DNA of 64,000 nucleotides, taken from assembly GCF_023278565.1 (NCBI RefSeq), contig NC_064678.1, positions 6,756,666-6,820,665 of the forward strand. Reading direction: 5' to 3'. The translations under genes were made by a program, and so were the position numbers. Shown piece after piece: positions 1-11,822 of the stretch; position 1 is the stretch's first letter, and the number at the start of each line of letters is the position of its first letter. A model generated the notes under the pieces. That model did no database searches. It had not been told where the DNA came from and worked only from the letters and a program-made list of their open reading frames with translations. Origin of the DNA: Colletotrichum lupini. Its lineage: Eukaryota; Ascomycota; Sordariomycetes; Glomerellales; Glomerellaceae.

Positions 1-692
1 CCTCTAATGCTTTAAGCTGTTCCAACCGCATACATGTAGCAAGGTGCAGCCTAATACCAGAATAGTATCAGGCCACGCGCCCCCAGGCGCTGCGGCCAGG
101 CAGCCTTGGAGATTGTCCTGAACCCAGATTAAAAAGCAGGGCTGCAATCAAGCTGCTTGTGAATACTGATCTGCAAAAGTATCTGATTACCTAATGACCG
201 GACTAGGATATACGGGCCCCCGTGCAAGCTACCTTAGGATAGTGATTGAGGGTATTAGGGATAGAACCGAAGTACCTCGGGTTGGGATATAGAAATAGGT
301 TTGTTTATCCTTAAACCCAAGGTCATAGCGGGGTCTCCAAGATATCTGTCTTAAGATGACTACATTCTTCAATGAGTAGATGTGTACGATATAATTAAGA
401 ATACTCCTCCATCTATTGATAATCTAGCAATTTTGATTTGTGACTGGCAAGGTAAACCTCTTGTGGAGTGGCTTGTGAAGTACTTGAAAAGATCTTGTTT
501 CCTTCTTCATAGTAAACAAATACCCGCCAAGTCCGCCGAGGCATATCATATGATCGACAGCGTTCTCGTATCAAGTAGTTGTATATTTAGACCCTAATTG
601 GTTTGCCAAAGTACCACAAAGTTGCCGGATTCATAAGTAATCCCCAATCTTATCTTATGGCAATCCCGCTTATCTCGACACGTAGTAGCTGT
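1..692. other. Intergenic, no gene recognised
   Basis: This stretch has ordinary, non-RIP base composition with CpA and TpG present. The longest open frame (382-597, plus) starts at GTG rather than ATG, and its translation resembles nothing I know. It is probably the 3' flank of the small secreted protein gene, which ends at 693. Confidence 0.5.
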
Positions 693-1001
693 CTAGAGGC
701 ACGTGGGGTTGGATGATGCACCAGGAGCACGAGACACGCAACGGTTATCACCGCATTTGGGAACGTAGCTACAAGCAACTGGTGCAGGGCCGCAGCAGTC
801 GCTGCTCTTATTGCATTTGGCTAACTCTGCCTCGCATCGCTCTGTATCTCATTGAGTCAATAATAACGTGGCGCGGATTCAGTGGGGGTTTCACTGACTT
901 TCGACTACGAAAAGATTACCGTCGTCATTATTAGAGGTAGGTGGCACTGCGGCAACGAGGGTGGCGAAGGCTAGAAGAGCGATCTTTAGAGTCGAAGGCA
1001 T
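693..1001 (-). CDS. Small secreted cysteine-rich protein (two exons)
   Basis: I assembled this gene from two exons: 1001-920 and 841-693, with an intron at 842-919 (GT...CAG, 78 bp). The spliced length is 231 nt, giving 76 aa plus a TAG stop. Residues 1 to about 19 (MPSTLKIALLAFATLVAAV) form a classic secretion signal with a hydrophobic core. The mature part holds eight cysteines at residues 30, 37, 43, 44, 51, 57, 62 and 75. The central CC pair and the spacing C-x6-C-x5-CC-x6-C-x5-C-x4-C resemble disulfide-knot small secreted proteins. The phase-1 junction rebuilds a Glu codon, and all cysteines lie in exon 2, so a single-exon ORF search sees only the signal peptide followed by unrelated sequence. 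The role is not inferable beyond secretion; such proteins in fungi include effectors and antimicrobials. No paralogue is visible here. Confidence 0.7.
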
Positions 1002-1650
1002 CTTAATAGTGTTAAGGGGGGCAGTATTGAATGATTGCTTGCAGGATAGTAAAGAAGCACGATAACAAGGTAACACATAAGGATTGTACACGAACGTATT
1101 TATTGAGGTATATGTAGTTGACTGAGATTTGTTTGACCGGAGTGCTCGGTAACTCTCAATTAATTACTTTAATCCTATTGTCAAGTGAAGTGGGTTATCG
1201 AGCAACCTAAGCCACCAAACCAAGGCTGACTTTAACTTCGGTGTTACCGAATTCTTTAGTTCAAGCTGGAATAGGTCGTCTGAAAACTTCTTATATTAAA
1301 GCAATTCATTCATCTCCCCAAGCCCACTACTTAAGCTTATCCCGTCGGTCGTGGGCCAACGTCCGTACAAATCAGTACAAACTCCTCCAGTTTTTCTCCA
1401 GCTCGGAGACAATCCTCGATTTTTAGTTTGCGGGAACAAGGAATATCAAGTCGAATTATCTTATAATTGGCTTAATTCCCTCACGGAGATACGTACCTTT
1501 GTACTGACGTCGACCCGCGGCCGGTGGGATACGGGACGACCGGAGACTTAACCTTTAGCTTGATGTTGTACGTAGCCATATATAGGACGCTATGCCGATA
1601 ATCTTGTGCCGTGCGTCTAAGTCTATCCGTGGCGCCCTGACTGGAGCCGG

Positions 1651-2149
1651 AGCAGCGATACGTCTAGGTAGAAGCTCACCTGCCCAGGTACTTTCCACGT
1701 CTATGGTGCCGTGCTCCCCTCCGCTCCCCGTACAGTCTGCTGCCATCGTCGACTACACTACTAGCAGCGCAGCCAGATCAACAACGCTATAGAGTATGTC
1801 CAACAGCTAGTCCGTAGTGACCCTTGCGTGCCAATACAGAACGCGGTCGCCTACCAAGTCAACTACGCCGTTAGCAGGTAAGTATATTATAGTTATACAT
1901 CTGCATATCGAGGATCCTATGCATCGGCGTTAGCTCAGCCTTAGGGGCTCCGGACGTACGGGTGATAAACCTCTGCTCCATACCCAGGACATAACCAAAA
2001 AAACTCCGTACATCGTCGGCCTCGAATACGACCAGAATAATGCCGTCTCTCGACACATGCCTTATACACAACAAGCATACGTGCAGCTAAGACAATGGCT
2101 GAGTACTTTGCCGTGTAGTCCGGAATATTCCCCTAGCCAGGGCGAATAA
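1651..2149 (+). pseudogene. Unassigned spliced open frame, possibly decayed secreted enzyme
   Basis: A frame runs from about 1672 to 1877 and ends at a canonical donor (GTAAGT at 1878). An acceptor at 1936-1938 joins it in phase (2+1) to a second open frame, 1939-2149, ending in TAA. The two parts give about 35 plus 70 codons of protein-like sequence, including INNAIEYVQQLVRSDPCVPI and YTQQAYVQLRQWLSTLPC. Upstream in the same frame there is one TAG at 1762, preceded by CPGTFHVYGA. That piece faintly recalls the first strand of family-5 carbohydrate esterases and cutinases, but the expected GYSQG nucleophile motif is absent. No convincing start codon or signal peptide was found. Either an upstream exon and intron are missing from my model, or this is a decayed gene. 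The family is uncertain. Confidence 0.3.
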
Positions 2150-2335
2150 ATCTATTTTTCTTTTTCACATCTCACTATTCTTTCATAATTGCCTGAAGCT
2201 TTGAGCAATTTATGCTCTTATGGTACATTGCGCCTAGTGATTGATTATTTCCGTCTATCTATATATTTGATTCTGGTGAGCTAGTAATAAAGTCCCTTTT
2301 ACCAAAGCGACTGCTGCCTATAGGGATAAACAGGC

Positions 2336-5300
2336 TTAGTTCCCAGTAGCATTGTGCCGAAACCTCGAAGTAGCTGCGGCCTTTCCGGCAAGCTGTTTGA
2401 TGCCCTGCCCGCCAGTAATGTCAAAGACTGAAATGTCCGCGCCAACCTCCTTGGTCATCCATACTCGAAGTTCTACAGCCACTAAAGAATCTACACCATA
2501 CGAATTCAAGGGCTTTGAGGGATCAAGATCTGCGAGCTCGTAGCTGAGAATCTTGGCCAATTGTCCCAGCAAAGCATCAAGCACGGCTTCCTCAGCATCT
2601 CCCAGTGACTCGGCGGCAGCGATGAGATCGCCAACTGAGCGCTTAGCAGAGCTTTGCTTGCCGGGCATGGAACCGCCATTGTGAGCGCCGTGAAGAACTA
2701 AGTGGTTATACATCGGCTCATGCTGCCATTTAGGCTGTTCAGCGCCCTCATCCGCCGAGTATTTGGGCAACCAGAGCCTGGGAATGACTTGAGCACCCTT
2801 TACCTTGAGCTCTGCGCTCTCAGACCTGGGGCGACAGTGGTAATCCAGCGCATTGACAAGCTCTTCCACAGACATGCTAGCCCAGCCGATCGAGAGAAGA
2901 TACTCCCTCAACATTGGTCTCGCAGCGACCATACCAGCATCGGTCAACACTGGGGCGTCGAGGGCGATTACGTTGTGGCCTTGAGATGACAAGAAGCGCG
3001 CCATGGCGTCTTGGTACGAGTTGCCCGCGCTATAATTCGCTTGGCCGTTGTTGCCGGTGACGCTGGTGAGAGACGACAACATGACGAAGAAGTCGAGTGT
3101 TGAATCGTCGTTTTTAGTGGCAATGAGGACTTCCCACAAGTTCCTACTTCCCACTACCTTGACGTTGACTGCTGCATTCCACTCCTCGAGGGTCATTTCA
3201 GCGAAGACGTTGTCCTATCAAGAGGTATCAGTAGTGTCGGCGAGAAATGCTGCCAGAGGGACCATTACTTACACTGAGAACCGTAGAAGCCTGGATGCAT
3301 CCACGCACTGGCGGCAGATAAGATAGCGCCGAAGTGATGGCCTGCTCAAGTTCCTTCTTATCGGTAATGTCACAACAAGAAGCAACAACCTTGATGCCAT
3401 CGCTTTGGAGACTTCTGATGAGATCCTTGGCAGCTTCGTTATCGGGACCCTTTCGTGAAGTAATGACAAGATTGCGCGCGCCCTGGCTAACCATCCAACG
3501 GATAATTTCCAGGCCAAGACCACCAAAGCCGCCAGAGACAATGTAGGTAGCATCCGACGCGAACTTGGCACGGGGTCTCCGTGGCTCAACCACTCGGACC
3601 AGGTCCTCAGAGTGGAACTCAATGAGAATCTTTCCAATGTGCTTGCCAGACTGCATCAACCGCATGGCATCTTGGATCTTGGAAATGGGGTATTTCGTGA
3701 TTGGTGTGGGACGCTCGAGATCGCGGCCAACGACACTGTCCATGGCGCGTGCAAAGAGCCCATCTAGTCGTTCCGGGTCCGTTTGTCGCATGTAATTCAA
3801 CTCAAGGGACTCAAACCTCACGCCTCGAGCAAAGGTACCCATAGAGATACGAGATCTGGACTCAATATCGGCCAGACCAATCTCGGCAAAGCATCCAAAC
3901 GGCGCAACAATCTCCCAGGTGGCACGAAGCGTGTCACCGGAAAGACTGTTGATGACAATGTCGACTCCCCGGCCTCCAGTCAATCTCTGAATGCCATCCT
4001 TGAAGGTCAGATCACGGCTCGAGAAGATGTGATCTCGAGGTATCTGATATGTCTCTTCGAGAAAGTCTCGCTTCGCAATGCTGCCAACTGTTGCAAAGAT
4101 CTCAACACCCTCACGTTTAGCCATCTGAATGGCAGCTTGACCAACACCGCCAGCCGCCGCATGAACCAGCAAGCTAGGCTTCTGGACGCGTCTCACCCGC
4201 TTCTCTAGTTCTCCAATGTCGTAGAGACAGGCATATGCCGTTGTGTACACAATGGGAATAACCGCGGCTTCGGCAAAGGAACGGTCTTCGGGTACCTTGG
4301 CCAGAGTGCCCTCAGCACCTCTGCCGTACGTAGAATATGCACCGTTGAAAGTGAAGCCAAACACACGATCGCCAGGCTTGAAGCGCGTGACTCCCGAGCC
4401 GACTCGGGTAACGATTCCCGCGGCCTCGAGACCCACAGGTGTCTCTTGGATCTTTCCGAGCATGACGGCCAAGTCCTTGAAGTTGACGGCAGTAGCCATA
4501 GTCTGAAATTCGACCTCGAGGTTGTCTAGGGGAGTAGTGTGCAGGTGGTCGTTGGCGAAATGGAGCGAACTCAATAGACCAACGGTTTGGACCTGAAGTC
4601 GTAGTGGTCGACTCGGATTCGCGCCAAAAGCAACCTCAGATGTGTTGCCAGCAAAAGCCTGCTTGATGTGCCTAGTGATTGTGGAGACCTCGACGAGGCG
4701 TGGAACAGTGACCAGGCCATCGGCAACCTTGTACATGGTTTCCACAGAACCCTTGCTGCCTGAAAGGTGTGCGTCTACTATGGCGATCCTGTCTGAGATG
4801 ACGCCGTTGCTTTCTTGTGGATCGAAGGTGAGAGTGACAAACTGAAGTTCGGGTTTCTCCAATCGGATACTCGCAGCAAAGCCGTTGACGAGGGCGGTGT
4901 CTGGAGAGAACTCTTTGTTGACCCAGAGCAGGCGCTTTCCAGTAATCATGGCTTTCATAGCCCTCAGGATCTCGTTGTTGACTGAAACAAGTAGACGCGT
5001 GTCCAGTTCCGTAAGTACGATACATGTGCTCTGAGAGATCTCTTCCTTAGACGCTGCTTCTGTGAGCTGAGCGTATTGTGGGATCGTAGCGGTCTTGACC
5101 GACAAGCCCTTTGACTGCAAAGAGGATGCCAGCTCCTCAGCCACGTCGCGCTGGACTGGCGAAGAGAGATCTCCTACGATATAGTAGCTTCCAGATGGCG
5201 GTACAATATCAGTTCCATGAGACGACGGGGTGCTCGCTACTAGGGTGGTCGTCACCAAGACTGATGAACCCTGATCACAAAGCACCGCGTCGATGCTAGC

Positions 5301-8300
5301 AAGCCCGGTCTCGCCAAGATACTCGCCCCAGCTCCTTGCCACGATCGGACCGCTCGCCGCCGTCAAGATGAATTTACCACCAGGTATCACGAGACTGAGG
5401 CACATGTTTAAGAACCCATCGATGAGCGTATTGGGTATCAAAGACACCGGTACAAGCAAAAGATCATATGACGCCACATCGAAGCCCTGGGAAGTTGGAT
5501 CCTCCGTGATATCAAAAGTCTTATATCGCACATAATCTTCCGAAATGGGCTTCTTTGATTCATCCACCAAGGAAGACGAAGTTGCGGCAAAGTCATACTG
5601 CGCGCAACGCCGAGACAACGTGGACAGAATATCTCCCGTGAAAGAAGAAGCTTGTTTGTTAATGTCGAGGAACTTCATCGAAGGATTCTTGTGAGCCAGG
5701 ACACTGAGATACTTCTGGAACCCTCCAGGCCCCGAAAAAGCTCTCTCTGTCTGTTCTGTATCGAGGAACTCGGGATCCAGAGCCCAATCGATGCTCCATG
5801 CTCTGTGTCTAGGGTCCTGCTCTGAAATCGAGTCGTCATTGTTTCCGTCAATCTCTGTCACTATACATCCCGAAACTCGAATCATGGGCGTTTTTGAAAC
5901 GGAATCGACAGCGGTGCAGGACATGTGATGTTTCTTGCGGCCGTGGGCTACAGAGTCCGCAATAACGAGATAGCCATCTTCCGAGTGCTCCGCAGTAGAA
6001 ACCCAAAGTTCTTCCATGAAAGACAGGACAATGGCGTTTTTTTGCTTATGGGAAGGGTTGGAAACGAGTGGCACCAGGCATGCTTGAAGCGCACCATCCA
6101 ACGTCGTAGGGTGAATCAAGTGCGGTTGCAAGTAGCCGCAAGGTGTCAGAGCCTTCAGGAGAGGTGTCGTAGGCTTGACTCTGGCCAGGGTGACGCCGGC
6201 TTCATGGTCAACAATGGCGTGCTCAAGGGTCTGGAAGGTTGGGCCGAAGACCAAGCCGACATTCTCCCAAGACTTATAAATCTTTTCGGACGAAACGCGC
6301 CGCGTGAAGTTACGCTGACTCCGGTCAATCCTGGCTTCGCAATGAGCCTTAAAAGCACGCTCTTCGAGACCGCCATCAACAGCCGTAGCCGCCTCGTCGT
6401 ATTCCACGAGAACTTGACCGCAGCAATGCTCCCGCCATTCGTCATCGTCCTGGGCTGTGCAGACCTGGAACTCGCGCCACGCTGAAGGCTTGGTCTCCAT
6501 GGCAGCTTGCTTAACAGGGCGAAGATAGAGGTGGGACTCGACGCCCAAAGCACCCTCTGGAACTTGCAAGGCCGAATGGAAAGAGACTTCGCGGAACCGG
6601 ATGCCTTTTATCGGCTTTCCTGGGTTCGAACGCTCCGACAATTGCTTGCAGCCCTCGATGGCCATAACAAGCATACCGGCAGCAGGATACAGCACAGACC
6701 CCGAGATGGTGTGGTGTTCCACCCATGGATTCTCAGACAGACGGATCCAGTTGCGCCAGATGGCATCATGCTTTCCATCCCAATCGTTGACTGGGGCTCC
6801 AAGTAGCTCGTGTCGTGGGTACGGCCGGAAGCGGAAATTTCTGCTTAGTCGGCATTCGTTCCAATACTCTCGCGTGTGGTTGAAAGGGTACCGAGGGAGG
6901 TCAATCATCATTGACGGCTGGGCACCGAGGGTGTGGTTGACCTTGAGCAAGTCAATTTGAATGCCGCGAGAGAACAACGATCCAATTGCTCCCATGAGAA
7001 CCTCCAAGTCAGAGTCGCCCCGTTTGAGCAGGTGGTGGTACTTCACACTACTGTTGGCCCTGACATCCTGGATAATATTTCGGAGAGGGCCCCGCAAAGC
7101 GCAATGAGGACCAACTTCAACAATGTCTGTAATGAGCTGGGTAGAACCACCATCGCCCTTGAGACTGTTAAGAGCTTGAAGCATGGTCGTCACGGATTCA
7201 TTGAACCGCACCGGGGAGGTTAGATTTTTGGTCCAGTAGTTCGCGTCTTGCAACTTAGCATGTTGTATCTGTATCCCGTATGCTGACGAGAAGAAAAGCA
7301 CGTCGGAAGAATGGTTCGCGGGGGAACTTGGAGGCCGGATCCTTCCGATACACTCGACGTACTCTTGCGAAATGGGTTCCAGGAATCTCGAATGGTATGC
7401 CATTTCTACTGCAAGCTTCCGCGCAAAGATCTTGTCCTCGTTGAGCTTGTCGATGAGTGCCTCAACCTCTGCAACACTACCACTCACAGTGTGGCTAGTA
7501 TTACTGTTCATGCAAGCGACGGTAAGCGTTCCGGCAGATTCGAGCCCGGACTGGTTGAGTCGGTCAATAGCCTCCAAGGTCTTGTCCAGAGTCAATCCGA
7601 CTGCAGCCATCGTGCCCTTCGGTTGCGTTGGAGAGTTTGCCAATCTAGCAGAGAGTTTTCCTGTGGTGAGGTCGATTAGCTACATGCTATATTGGTTCAT
7701 TGCAAAAATGCTGCCACCTACCCCTCCAATACGCGATACGCCAAGCACACTCCTTAGAGATAGCACCCGCACAGTACGCGGCCGCGATCTCGCCCGAGGA
7801 GTGGCCGACAACAGCATCAACTCTGAGTCCCCAATCGCGGAGAAGCTCAACCAAAGCAACCTGCAGAGCCGTGCACAAAGTCTGCGAATACTCGGCGCCG
7901 CTGATGAGAGACATGTTGGAAATCTTAGAAAGCTCGTCTGTCGTTCAACGTTAGTTCGACTTGTGACTGACGGAAAGACTTGGGAGAAAACTCACCGATG
8001 ACAGACCACTGACATCCCAAGGTCTTCATATACGCATCGGCGCACTCAAGACTCGTTCTATAAGGCTCATAGGACATGAGACCGTTGCCCATCTGGGCCC
8101 ACTGCGCTCCCTGACCGGTGAACACGAGAGCGACGCCGGGCTGGGAAACAACGCGAGTTGCTCGTAGGCCCTGAGATAGCGCATGTTTCAGTTCCACGGA
8201 AGAGTTGGCGACAACTGCGGTGCGCCAGTTGAAGGTAGACCTCTTCGCCGCTAGAGTGTAGCTGAGATTGTAGAGAGGCTCCGTCATGTTCGGCAGATAA

Positions 8301-10017
8301 TCCTTGTAGGCAGCGGAGAGTCGGGCGATACCATCGTGATCATGGCTGCTAAAGACAAACAGCTGGGGATGGTATAGAGTTCCATTGATGACCGGAGGTG
8401 CTTGGCTTGCTGGTATTATACTTCAGTATTTGTATTTTGGATCACCAAAAGGGAAGTTGGCCTTACGAGTTGTCATTGGCAGCCGGGGTACCTCAATAGT
8501 ACGGTGGGGTGCGGCGTGTCCATGCTCCCTTAGGAAATGAAGCGCATCTTCCAGCACAACGTGGGCATTGGTGCCCGAAACTCCAAAAGAGTTGATCGAG
8601 ACTCTGCGAACGCCTCTCTTGGTCTTGGGCCAGGGAATCGAGGTAGTTGGAAACTCAAGATGCCATTCGACCGGGATCTTGTGGTTTCTTTCCTGAAACC
8701 ATGCGTTCGCTGGAATGATACCTCTCTCCACGCACAAGACGCCTTTGATGAAAGACGCAATGCCCGAGTTGCCTTCAGTATGGCCAATGTTGCTCTTCAG
8801 GGCGCCGATGTACAGAGGCTCTTTCGCCGATCGATACCGCGTGAACATCTCACTAATGGCAGCAGCCTCTGTTGGATCGCCAACATTCGTACCCGTTCCA
8901 TGAGCCTCAAAGAAGCGTGTGTCTGAGGGGTCAAGCTTGGCTTGCTCATAAGTCAATCGCATGATCTCAGCCTGGGCCTCCTTGGCAGGTGCTGTAAGAC
9001 CAGGAGAGTGTCCATCATGGTTGCACCCGGTATTGCGAATAACGGCGCGAATTGCTAGCGAAACCGCACGTGTCAGGATTTTCAAGTCGCGCTCAACTTT
9101 CTGGCAACTAGAAAGGGTGTACTTACTGTCTCCGTCCCGTAGAGCATCGGACATCCTTTTCAGGACGACAGCTGCGATGCCTTCACCTCTCCCGTATCCG
9201 TTTGCCCTGCTGTCAAAACTGTAAGATGTACTAGATGGGTCCAGAACACCAAGACCATTCAGCTCCAAGCCCATCTCAGGGGAAAGCAACACATTTGTGC
9301 CACAGGCAATGGCCTTTCGCGATCCGTATCAGCATAAGTTGGGAGGGAGGAAGCTATGAGATCTGGCACTGACGATATTACAGTCGCGTGATTTCAAGCC
9401 AATGACAGCTTGATGAAGGGCAACCATGCTGCTCGAACAAGCAGTGTCAACACTCAGGGCTGGACCTCGGAGATCATAGAACCATGATACACGCCCAGCT
9501 AGGGTACTGGCAATGGTGCCACACGCCGTGTATGTCATGGGAGTGTCCACGTCCTTGATCAAGAGATCTCGGTAGTCCCACATGAACGCTCCCGCATAGA
9601 CGCCAGTGGGCGAGCCCTGCATGTCAGACATGGTGTACCCAGCGTTTTCCATCGCTGTGAAGACGCATTCAAGCAGCATTCGCTGCTGCGGGTCCAGATT
9701 CGCAGCCTCTGCTGGAGTCATGGCGAAGAATGGTGCATCAAACGCCTTCACGTTGGCTTGCATGAAATGCCCTTCTTTTCCGCCGATCTGTTTTCGTGTC
9801 AATCAAGCTTGAGATAATCAGAGAGAAATGCTGGGTATCTTACAACTCCATCTCTGTGATTATCGGGGTGCCAGAATGCTTCCGCGTTGTAGCGATCTGC
9901 AGGAACAGGAGCTCGCGCAGATCTTCCGGCAATCAAAAAATCAAAGAACTTCTCGACGCTGTCTCCATCGCATGGAAGCTTGGCATCCAGGCCAATGACG
10001 GCAATAGGCTCAGCCAT
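2336..10017 (-). CDS. Highly reducing type I polyketide synthase (KS-AT-DH-degenerate MT-ER-KR-ACP)
   Basis: There are eight exons: 10017-9844, 9787-9374, 9313-9127, 9054-8467, 8409-7996, 7937-7722, 7660-3273 and 3214-2336. They total 7,260 nt, or 2,419 aa plus stop, and every junction is in phase. Introns are 56-72 bp with GT donors; the acceptors are YAG except one AAG at 9314. KS: DTACSSS (Cys175), EAHGTGT (His310) and KSNIGH (His350). AT: GQGAQW at about 554-559 and GHSSGE (Ser639). [12 protein letters not shown] (His981) and LDGALQ (Asp1186). The methyltransferase-like segment, about 1285-1470, has lost the glycine-rich SAM motif and is probably inactive. [13 protein letters not shown] at about 1831-1841. 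KR: GGFGGLG at 2041-2047 with Ser and Tyr near 2175 and 2188. ACP: GVDSL (Ser2370). No thioesterase or other release domain follows. The expected product is a reduced, probably unmethylated polyketide chain. The start was chosen because the ATG has a good context and opens directly into the KS. Confidence 0.95.
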
Positions 10018-10188
10018 GGTTTCTGACAGGGAAGAGAAGACGAAGTCGGATTGTTGTTAGCGAGTTGGGAGTGAGTATTGTTCACTACCTTAACATGAAT
10101 TCAAACTCAACGGCAATGACCTAAAACGACTAGAACCTTGTAACACAAAGGATTAAGGGCTGCTTTCTTAATGAAGGAATACATATAC

Positions 10189-10198
10189 ATATATATAG
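10189..10198 (-). promoter_or_regulatory. TATA-like element upstream of the polyketide synthase
   Basis: Read on the minus strand, a TATATATA-type run lies about 175 bp upstream of the synthase ATG at 10017. A pyrimidine-rich leader follows immediately before the start codon. The position suits a core promoter, but the assignment is by eye only. Confidence 0.4.
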
Positions 10199-10421
10199 AC
10201 ATGTGTCTGGATATATGCTGTTTGGACTCTAACAGAAGACTGGCTAGATGTTGCCCAATCCCTCATCATGCTTATCCACGTCGCACTTTTGCTGTGGTGA
10301 GCCCATTTCCTGAATGCCCAGAATTCGGACACTGCAGGGAGGCTTGTTCCCCATTAACAATAACTCACTGGAACCTTGCGAAGAATCCCCGAGTTCTAGG
10401 GAACTTTTGTTTCCTGGGCAT

Positions 10422-10430
10422 CGGAGGCCG
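10422..10430. promoter_or_regulatory. CGG-N3-CCG site upstream of the polyketide synthase
   Basis: The sequence CGGAGGCCG is an inverted pair of CGG triplets with a 3-bp gap, the form many fungal Zn(II)2Cys6 activators bind. It lies about 405 bp upstream of the synthase start. The heptamer CGGAGGC recurs as a perfect inverted repeat in the glycosyltransferase/reductase promoter at 25056-25075. No Zn2Cys6 regulator gene is visible in the window. Confidence 0.4.
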
Positions 10431-11663
10431 CGGACACGACACTGCGTTCCGAGCGTTTGCGTGATCTTTACTGGATGGCACACTCTGTATGAGTCAAAGC
10501 ATCATCCGGGCGAGAAGGGGTAGAAATACGGTCGCAAGTATAGAGCAGGTCGCAAATAAAGCTAACAACGTCAAGAAGAAAGTTACAAAAGTACAAATGA
10601 AAGACTTATATCGTGCTTGTATTGAGATAATACTAGTACGAGGCAGATAGTGGACGTAGCTATAAACCTATTACATTACAGCAAGACTAGAAATGATATG
10701 TATGGGATCCCGCTCGGACACCCTGTTGAAGGATTAAGCCACTCCGAATACCATACGATTAAGTTCTTTGGATATGACTTGGTGTTGTAGTCGCAGTTCT
10801 ACACTCACCTGGGAGCAAATGATTTGGCTGGTACATAGCAAGTACTAACGAATATCCGATCTAAGCGGAGGTGTACAATGATCTTAGCTGCACTTTATGT
10901 TTGGTAGTGAGTTTTTCAGCCTTCCACCATCTTTGTTTACATAATTCATCTTCAAGCACTCTCAGTGATTGCCAGGACGTGAGCAAGCCAGAATGGGGTT
11001 TGCATGTTGCAACTATGATGGTAGATGTTTCATCATCCCGTAGTTGCTGCTCGGCATTGTGAACGCGGCAGCAATTCTGTCGTAGTCCAGAGACAAACAT
11101 TGTTCTAGTTCGATTTTGTGCTAAGACGACACTTTTGTGGGGCACCGAAGCAGTCGCGATAGTAAAAGCTTAAACAGGCTAGGGTCGCAGATAAGGAATA
11201 GTATATGACCTTACATGCTGACTTGACATCATGTCCTTACATCATGACCGTACATTGTGTAGCGTCATTGAGACACAATTACCCAGCCCAAACACAAGGC
11301 AAAATTCGTTTACTATGTACAGCCCGTACTTTAATATACCCCCTGATATTCAAAGTACACATCCAATTCCGAGTCTTGCACGAGGCCTTTCCCTATCGTA
11401 ATCGTAGATATATATCGGCCATCGGCCTTCACTTCAATTTCAGAGGATTGCCCCAATGTTAGTCAAGTCATCTCCCAAATACCGGTGTGTAAGGGGGTTT
11501 ACAAACCTAAAATAAAAGCCTTTAACGTCGTCTGGGCAATGGTCTACTACAAACTTGTTCGTGGGCGGGTGGGCATCAAAGCGCGGGGTTATGGTGCAAT
11601 TGTCTCTGATTTAGGCTTTCATGCCAAGAATAAGCTCCAAATGCTGCTAGACGCAGCTTACAG

Positions 11664-11822
11664 TCAACGGCGAATGTAGCCCACAAGTTCCGACAGAGGT
11701 GAGTCTTCGCCGACATCGGCAACAATCAAAGCCGAGACGGGTGCAGTGTCCGAGAAGGTGACTATGAGAGCATTGCACATATTTCGCTCTGGAACAGAAG
11801 GATTTATGGGACTAGACCGCAT
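11664..11822 (-). CDS. Possible 52-aa ORF, unrecognised
   Basis: An ATG at 11822 opens a 52-codon frame ending in TGA. The translation is mixed polar and hydrophobic (for example NALIVTFSDTAPVSALIVAD) and not low-complexity. A TATA-like CTATATA sits about 45 bp upstream. I recognise no family and found no convincing splice continuation. It could be a chance ORF or the first exon of a lost gene. Confidence 0.2.
   Translation of the reverse strand: MRSSPINPSVPERNMCNALIVTFSDTAPVSALIVADVGEDSPLSELVGYIRR

Noticed and set aside
3783..4208. Long plus-strand ORFs inside the synthase (for example 3783-4208 and 5925-6485)
   Set aside because: They are antisense shadows of a conserved minus-strand coding sequence and show no family features.
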